DNA from: an uncultured Gemmatimonadota bacterium
GTDB lineage: Bacteria; Gemmatimonadota; Gemmatimonadetes; Gemmatimonadales; Gemmatimonadaceae
Direction: 5' to 3'
Length of the DNA stretch: 64,000 nt
Assembly (NCBI GenBank): GCA_903882745.1
Contig: CAIRYG010000014.1
Location: 244,727 to 308,726, forward strand
Shown in pieces: positions 59,230 through 64,000 of this stretch (positions are counted from its first letter, which is position 1; each line of letters begins with the position of its first letter). The notes under the pieces were generated by a model that saw only the letters and a list, made by a program, of their open reading frames with translations, was not told the DNA's origin and searched no databases. A program made the position numbers and the translations under genes.

Positions 59230-59828
59230 CCGCTCCCGGCGCTCCCCCGGAGAATGGTTGGCGCACGCTCTGGCGTGAGCGTCCCGGCCTCATGCGCCTT
59301 GTGTGGGGCGTGGCCCTGTTGCTGTTGGTTGGCAATGGCTGGCTCCTCGCGCAACGCGTGCTCGACGGGCGCGAAACGACGCGGCTTCGCACGCAACTCA
59401 GCGGCGTTGAGCGCGAGCGCATCGATGCAGCCATGCGCGCCGACAGCAATCGTACCCAGGTTGTGGTGGAGTTAGCGCGTCGACAAGCGCGCATCGATAA
59501 CGGATTGCATCTCTCGGTAGCGCTCGACAGCAATGTCCTCCACCTCGAGCAAGAAGGGGCGGTGCTGCTCAGTATCGCCACCGTCACTGGGCCCAACGGA
59601 TGGATCCGCACCGGTCCGCGCGACTCCGTGCCGCTCGCCGCACCGCGCGGGGACCGCACCATTGAAGACATTGTGGGTGACACGCTCGTGCTGCTCAGTG
59701 GCGGCACCATGATCTACGCCGACGGCGTCGCGGGTCCTGCGCGCGCCGGTCAGCTGCGTGTGAGCCTCGCCGACCTCAAACTGCTCACGCCGAATATCCG
59801 GCCCGGGCAACACGTGTACTTCTACTAA
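59226..59828 (+). CDS. Single-pass membrane protein of the L,D-transpeptidase operon
   Basis: A 200-residue protein from GTG 59226, overlapping the previous stop by 4 bases. A cytoplasmic N-terminus of about 22 residues precedes one membrane helix ([20 protein letters not shown]). A coiled region follows ([20 protein letters not shown] ... ERERIDAA), then a periplasmic beta domain ([34 protein letters not shown]). It ends [12 protein letters not shown] do not recognise a family. The shape is similar to the next protein's N-terminus, and its stop shares a base with that gene's ATG, so a joint function at the cell wall is likely. Confidence 0.72.
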   Translation: MTAPGAPPENGWRTLWRERPGLMRLVWGVALLLLVGNGWLLAQRVLDGRETTRLRTQLSGVERERIDAAMRADSNRTQVVVELARRQARIDNGLHLSVALDSNVLHLEQEGAVLLSIATVTGPNGWIRTGPRDSVPLAAPRGDRTIEDIVGDTLVLLSGGTMIYADGVAGPARAGQLRVSLADLKLLTPNIRPGQHVYFY

Positions 59829-60697
59829 TGGCACGCGGCGACGGCTTCTTCACACGCGGTGGCGCTGCTGCCTGGGCGACGGTGCTCGTTGTTCCGGCCC
59901 TCGTCGCACTTGGCACGTTCCTGTACCTCGATGGCGCGCGCGCGCACTTTCGCCTCGAGGTGACGCGCGCGGCCTACCAGGACAACCTCGCGATGCTGGA
60001 CAACATCCGCCGCGATGTTGGGGTGAGTCGCGATACCCTGGAGCGCGTCAAAGCGCTCGACAACGATTCCACGCAAAGCGATCGGCCGTTCATTGTGATT
60101 TCAGTGGCCGAGCATCGGCTCTGGTTCAAGAAAGGGTCGAGCGTGCTCTTTACGACGCGCGTGGCCACGGGAACCGGCAAGAATCTCGAGACCGGAAAAG
60201 GCGGCCAGCGCTGGAAGTTCGAAACACCGCGCGGGCGTCTGGTGGTGGAACGCAAAGACGTCGAGCCCGCGTGGGTGCCCCCGGATTGGCACTTTGTAGA
60301 AGTTGCGCGCAAGAAAGGCCTCCGCATCGCGCACCTCGAACCGGGCAAGACCATTCCCGCCGGCAACGGCGCGGTGCTCGCCGTGACCAAGTCGGGCGTC
60401 AACGTCGTCACCCGCTACCCCGACGGCCGCGAAGTCCCGATCGAAGTGCGCGAAGGGCAGGAGATCGTCGTCGGCAAAACGCTCGTTATTCCGCCCTACG
60501 AAGCCAACCAGCGCAAATACTACGGCACGCTCGGCAGCAATCGTCTCTATCTTGGCGATGGCTACGGCATTCATGGCACCGACGTACCAAGCTCGATTGG
60601 ACACGATGCCTCGCACGGTTGCATTCGTGTTCGCAACGAAGACGCCGAACTCCTGTATCGCTTGGTGCCGCTCGGCACCGTTGTCTACATCTACTGA
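59828..60697 (+). CDS. Membrane-anchored L,D-transpeptidase (YkuD domain)
   Basis: A 289-residue protein with an N-terminal membrane anchor ([20 protein letters not shown]). A YkuD domain covers about 85-289: [20 protein letters not shown], then [14 protein letters not shown]. The active site is [20 protein letters not shown] followed by IRVRNEDA, giving the conserved HGT, catalytic His and the nucleophile Cys. It would cross-link or modify peptidoglycan at diaminopimelate residues. A 130-residue insertion between the first strands and the active site ([20 protein letters not shown]) is longer than in minimal YkuD domains. Confidence 0.92.
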   Translation: MARGDGFFTRGGAAAWATVLVVPALVALGTFLYLDGARAHFRLEVTRAAYQDNLAMLDNIRRDVGVSRDTLERVKALDNDSTQSDRPFIVISVAEHRLWFKKGSSVLFTTRVATGTGKNLETGKGGQRWKFETPRGRLVVERKDVEPAWVPPDWHFVEVARKKGLRIAHLEPGKTIPAGNGAVLAVTKSGVNVVTRYPDGREVPIEVREGQEIVVGKTLVIPPYEANQRKYYGTLGSNRLYLGDGYGIHGTDVPSSIGHDASHGCIRVRNEDAELLYRLVPLGTVVYIY

Positions 60698-60700
60698 CGC

Positions 60701-61693
60701 GTGCTGCGCCGGTCGGACTCCCCCAACTCGCTGCTCACGCTCGCCCTCGTGGGGCTTGGGGCCATCGTGATTGGCCTCGCGGCGCTGTTGGCACCCGCGA
60801 ATTTTTTCTTCGGGGCAGCGCCTGCGGGTGATGTCCCGGTCGAGCATACCCTCCACGCGTCACCGGAAGCCTTTGGGAACAGCGGCGAGGTGCGTCTGCA
60901 ACTGCGGATGCCACGCGAACGGTGGGAGTTCCCGCTCGAGGCAAGCGCGATCGACTCCATCAAATCGCTCGACTGGGTGCGCGCTGAGGACACCAACCGC
61001 TCCATTCCCGCGGAGGCCACCGTCAGTACCACCGTGACGGCACCTTCACGCCCCGGGTTTTATCGGCTCGCCGTGACCCGAAAAGACGGCTCGCGCTTTG
61101 TCGATTCGGTCGTGGTTGGCGTGCTCGTGCCCTTCAGTGCCAAGAAGCGGAGCGCGCTGAACGGCTATCAGATTGGCACCTATAACTGGGAGCACACCCC
61201 CGGTGACGCCTCGCCGCCGCCGCGTGGGTTTATCGAGGTGAGCCAAGCGGTCGAAAACATTCCGATCAGCGCCCACTTTCGAATTTCCGACTTCATTACC
61301 CACGACGGCCAGACCAGTTGGCCTCGCTACGTGGCGCTCGACACCCGCGTGCTCGACAAAGTTGAGCTCGTGCTTCGCTATCTCGGGTCGCGCGAGCACG
61401 ACATGCCGGTGTCGCTGCATTCGGGCTTTCGGACCCCGTATCACAATCGGCATGTCCCCCGAGCCGCGAGCGACAGCCGCCACCAATACGGCGACGCCGC
61501 CGACCTCGCGATCGACGTGGACGAGGACGGCCGGATCACCTATCTCGACGTCCTTGCCGTCTCCCGGGCGGTCGAGATGGTGGAGCGCGACTACCCCGCG
61601 CTGGTGGGGGGGCTCGGCCTCTATGGCAACGCAGGGACCGCGGCGTACGTGCACATCGATGTGCGCGGGGCGCGAAAGCGCTGGCGCGGGTGA
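60701..61693 (+). CDS. M15-type (DUF882/VanY-like) peptidoglycan peptidase
   Basis: A 330-residue protein from GTG 60701 with one N-terminal membrane helix (LLTLALVGLGAIVIGLAALL). Residues 50-150 form a beta domain. The C-terminal zinc domain has LHSGFRTPYHN, the HxxGxAxD signature in SRHQYGDAADLAIDVDEDGR and the second His in YVHIDVRGARKRW. It fits D,D- or L,D-carboxypeptidases of the M15 group. It starts 3 bases after the L,D-transpeptidase stop, so the operon encodes both a cross-linking and a cleaving enzyme. Confidence 0.88.
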   Translation: MLRRSDSPNSLLTLALVGLGAIVIGLAALLAPANFFFGAAPAGDVPVEHTLHASPEAFGNSGEVRLQLRMPRERWEFPLEASAIDSIKSLDWVRAEDTNRSIPAEATVSTTVTAPSRPGFYRLAVTRKDGSRFVDSVVVGVLVPFSAKKRSALNGYQIGTYNWEHTPGDASPPPRGFIEVSQAVENIPISAHFRISDFITHDGQTSWPRYVALDTRVLDKVELVLRYLGSREHDMPVSLHSGFRTPYHNRHVPRAASDSRHQYGDAADLAIDVDEDGRITYLDVLAVSRAVEMVERDYPALVGGLGLYGNAGTAAYVHIDVRGARKRWRG

Positions 61694-61733
61694 CCGCACG
61701 CGGCTCCCCGTGTGCCTGCACCGTCCGCTCCGT

Positions 61734-63482
61734 TCACTGCACGCATGCGCTCTTCGGATTCGGCTTCGGCATGGTGACATGAATGCGATGATCCAGGTTC
61801 GCGATCTCGAGCGAGGTGGCCGTAACGAGTCGCGTAATAGCGGCCAAATGCGTGTAGTCGATGTACTGGGGCTCGTCCGTTACCGAGTGGTAGTCGATAT
61901 TCCCGCCTGTAGTCAGTAAGACTGACGGGATGCCGAATCGAGCGTACGAAGCGTGGTCGGATCGGCAGTATACTTGCTGCGGATGGCCGGGGGCGTCCTC
62001 TGAAAGGTCGAAGTTGAATCCGAGGTGGAGCGCCGAGTTCACTCGATCAAAGGCATCTCCGAGCTCGCCGGAAAGCCGACGTGCGCCGAGAAGTTGGAGG
62101 TATCCCGGACCTCCGGGAAAGATCCGTCCACTGCTATCAACGGAGGCTGGATCGTCAACGCTTCCGTGGCCGACTCGGTCGAGATTTATCACGGCGACGA
62201 TGGAGTCGAGCGGAACGGTCGGATTCTCGGTGAAGTATCTAGAACCGATCAGTCCGGACTCCTCGCCCGTGTGCCAGATGAAGAGGACGCTGCGCTTTGG
62301 CGGCACACGCGCCGAAGCAAGGGACTCTGCGATCTCTAGGAGCGCCACTGCCCCCGAAGCATCATCGTCAGCGCCGTTGTAGACTGAGTCAACGCGTGCT
62401 CCGCCGTGTAGCAGTCGCAAGCTGTCGACAAGGCCCGCGAGAACGCCAGCCCTGTCGGCCGGCGATTTCGGGAAGGCGGAATCCTGTTCCATTCGAAAGA
62501 AAAACAACGATCGTGCTTTTGCCGCGTTGTGCTCCTCCCGAGACAGAGATAGGCCGAGATGATCGGAATGCGCGCTCAGCACGACATACTCTCCGTTCGA
62601 CCCAGACTGGCCGGGTACCATAGCGATCACGTTCCGCGCGACATCAAGTTTGCGGTCCACGAACTGGATGTTCGTGGTCAGCGCATTCCCGCCGATTGGC
62701 GCTGGGTCGTCATTTAGGCTCCCTCCAAGAATCGCCTCCGCCAAACGGGTCGTGATTCGCAATCCGAGTAGTCCCTCCTCGTCCGCGAGGTACTCGGGTC
62801 CGCGAGGTTGCATTGCCCCGAAGCCTCTGTAGTCCGGCACGAGCGAATCGCCTACGATTCGGATGACCTGTGCCGCCGCGGCAAGCGCGCGATTCCAGCC
62901 AGGTAGAGTCGCAGCAACTCGAAAGCCTCCCTGTCGGTTGCGGTCCTCCGGGAGGCGAAACGCTTCCCTGACGAGAACAACCTTCCCAGCCAGTTGCTCG
63001 ACGCTGGGCACGCGAGACGTATCGTAGATCAGTCCAAGGTACTGCGGCCGAACCCCGTGCAGTTGCGTGAACCTCCTTGTCGCGGCCTCGGCTGCGAAGT
63101 CCTTCCCGGCGCGAAACTGTCTTCTTCCAACCGTGATCGTACTCGCGGGGTCAAGTGCGCGTATCACCACTGGGACGGTCTGATAGAAGGTGCCGTTCTC
63201 GCCCAGAGGGAGCAGCCCGAGACGGCCGACCTCGCGTTCTACGTAGTCCGTGGCCTTCCTGGCGAAAGTGGTGCTGTATAGCCGACCCTGCATGGAGTCG
63301 TCGGCGAACTGGTACAGCCGTGTCATTAGGTCGCCCGACGTTATCTCAGCTTTTGTCGGGGGGCCGGAGTACTTGATTGGCAGCGCTGGGCTCTGGGCGC
63401 CCAGCGGAGGGGACATGAGCAACGCGATGAGTATGCGACCGAAGACCCAGTGCAATTGACGGTCAAAGATGTGTCGAAACAC
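61734..63482 (-). CDS. Secreted M28-family zinc aminopeptidase with PA-domain insert
   Basis: A 582-residue protein from GTG 63482 (HWVFGRILIALLMSPPLGAQ is the signal peptide); the frame is open further up but lacks features, and no Shine-Dalgarno is seen. The M28 metal ligands appear in VVLSAHSDHLGLS (His, Asp), GADDDASGAVALLE (bridging Asp), WHTGEESGLIGSRYF (Glu pair), AVINLDRVGH (Asp) and NIDYHSVTDEPQYID (last His). Residues about 110-300 include a PA-like insertion. It would remove N-terminal residues from peptides outside the cell. The gene looks less GC-rich than its left neighbour, hinting at acquisition. Confidence 0.9.
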   Translation of the reverse strand: MFRHIFDRQLHWVFGRILIALLMSPPLGAQSPALPIKYSGPPTKAEITSGDLMTRLYQFADDSMQGRLYSTTFARKATDYVEREVGRLGLLPLGENGTFYQTVPVVIRALDPASTITVGRRQFRAGKDFAAEAATRRFTQLHGVRPQYLGLIYDTSRVPSVEQLAGKVVLVREAFRLPEDRNRQGGFRVAATLPGWNRALAAAAQVIRIVGDSLVPDYRGFGAMQPRGPEYLADEEGLLGLRITTRLAEAILGGSLNDDPAPIGGNALTTNIQFVDRKLDVARNVIAMVPGQSGSNGEYVVLSAHSDHLGLSLSREEHNAAKARSLFFFRMEQDSAFPKSPADRAGVLAGLVDSLRLLHGGARVDSVYNGADDDASGAVALLEIAESLASARVPPKRSVLFIWHTGEESGLIGSRYFTENPTVPLDSIVAVINLDRVGHGSVDDPASVDSSGRIFPGGPGYLQLLGARRLSGELGDAFDRVNSALHLGFNFDLSEDAPGHPQQVYCRSDHASYARFGIPSVLLTTGGNIDYHSVTDEPQYIDYTHLAAITRLVTATSLEIANLDHRIHVTMPKPNPKSACVQ

Positions 63483-63797
63483 TGTCGCTGGAGAAGGAGA
63501 AGCCGTAGTCTGGACGCACGCGGGCGAGGATGATTCAGCACACGTCACCTGATCGCGTTTTCGCGCATAACGGTGCACGCCCGCTCGATGTGACGGCAAA
63601 ATGAGTCCTGGCTGGAGCGCCCAGTCCATCAGGTGGTTTGTGAGGCCGTAACGCCACGCCGAACCGGGCGTCACAATCGTGGAGGTCCGGCGTGACGCTA
63701 CGTCGTGCTTGCGTCATACACCGCGTTCATCGACATCGCTTGCCCCACGACTGCGTCGCACGGCAAAAGTAGCTGCTCGGCACGGTTCCCGCGCGCA
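63483..63797. other. Intergenic region upstream of the M28 gene with an attC-like segment
   Basis: 315 bases with no convincing gene. It is the presumed promoter region of the M28 gene on the minus strand. Within it, 63565-63646 has a layout reminiscent of an integron attC site read on the minus strand: a 5' end GCCTCAC and a 3' end GTTATGC 82 bases apart, with GC-rich inverted segments between. Both core sites deviate by one base from the attC consensus, so this is only a possibility. Confidence 0.3.
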
Positions 63798-64000
63798 ATG
63801 ACGATTAGGAAATACAGAATCTCGCACCCTGAGTCAATAGTGTGCCGGGTTCCTCAATGCGCCGAGCAGAAGCCGGCCCCGCCGAGCGTGTTTCAGCGCT
63901 TCGCCGAGGGGATGGAGGACACGATGCGAGCGGGAAAGATGTCGGCCTCGACCGTCGCCCAGACGATGGGGTTCCTGAGCCAGGCAATGGGCGTCCTGAA
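63798..64000 (+). CDS. Unidentified reading frame, runs off the window end
   Basis: A frame open from ATG 63798 to the window end (67 codons visible, no stop). It begins MTIRKYRISHPESIVCRVPQ and continues with SVFQRFAEGMEDTMRAGKMS, then ASTVAQTMGFLSQAMGVL. The second half is helical, amphipathic and Met-rich. No domain is recognised, no Shine-Dalgarno is seen, and a later in-frame GTG (63840) could also start it. It may be a real partial gene or a chance frame. Confidence 0.3.
   Translation, partial: MTIRKYRISHPESIVCRVPQCAEQKPAPPSVFQRFAEGMEDTMRAGKMSASTVAQTMGFLSQAMGVL

Noticed and set aside
1..64000. CRISPR array, prophage or insertion sequence
   Set aside because: No regularly spaced repeats, transposase or phage structural motif was seen. 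The only tandem repeats found are short (12-, 16- and 21-bp periods) and are listed.

Overview
The window is about 64 kb of a high-GC bacterial chromosome with mostly housekeeping content and a few unusual islands. Gene content fits the phylum Gemmatimonadota (moderate confidence, from gene style only). It has many secreted proteins whose signal peptides end in AQ, a carboxypeptidase-regulatory/TonB-plug protein, large secreted M14, S9 and M28 peptidases with Gly-rich inserts, outer-membrane barrels, an FadF/EtfD-type ETF:quinone oxidoreductase and a BTAD-AAA-TPR regulator. No rRNA, CRISPR array, intact insertion sequence or prophage was seen.

Layout. 1-2 kb: an AarF/UbiB kinase cut by the window edge, a methyltransferase and a class II tRNA with a leucine-type body but anticodon GCG. 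2.1-5.8 kb: gcvT, a sigma-54 activator with a receiver that lacks its phospho-Asp, and a conserved hypothetical. 5.8-10.6 kb: an island that looks less GC-rich, holding a possible 23-residue hydrophobic peptide, a membrane HD-GYP phosphodiesterase and, facing it, a 1053-residue BTAD-AAA regulator. 10.9-12.5 kb: a MoxR ATPase and a BsuPI-domain protein. 12.8-16.2 kb: the F0 half plus delta of ATP synthase (two AtpI-like proteins, atpB, E, F, H) without alpha, gamma, beta or epsilon. 16.2-24.7 kb: eight genes joined by seven consecutive 4-nt stop/start overlaps (polyferredoxin, cupin, nucleotidyltransferase, GH109-like oxidoreductase, solute symporter, second nucleotidyltransferase, GHMP sugar kinase, MFS transporter). 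They look like one sugar uptake and activation pathway.

24.7-34.2 kb: the carboxypeptidase-regulatory/plug protein, the muramidase NamZ, and an operon cstA - AAA ATPase - S9 peptidase - ybdD that ties a CstA-type transporter to a secreted peptidase. 34.3-38.9 kb: an NAD-type isocitrate dehydrogenase, metallophosphoesterase, SprT-like protein and glutaryl-CoA dehydrogenase. 38.9-45.9 kb: a barrel protein, an SDR, a fatty acid hydroxylase-like protein, then etfB-etfA-etfD, which can take electrons from acyl-CoA dehydrogenases such as the neighbouring GcdH to quinone. 46-48 kb: a DAACS transporter and an SDR. 48.2-51.3 kb: a secreted M14 peptidase. 58.1-51.3 kb (minus strand): a seven-gene operon mixing gpmI, a barrel protein, queD, mobA, a PBP4-type dacB, moeA and a methyltransferase. 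58.1-61.7 kb: an envelope operon with SH3-domain protein, membrane protein, L,D-transpeptidase and M15-type peptidase. 61.7-64 kb: an M28 peptidase in sequence that again looks less GC-rich, with an attC-like segment upstream, and an unidentified reading frame running off the end.

The leads most worth checking are the leucine-bodied tRNA with an arginine-type anticodon loop and a downstream complement of its anticodon arm, the eight-gene translationally coupled sugar cluster with an altered GHMP kinase, and the small peptide beside the HD-GYP/BTAD pair.
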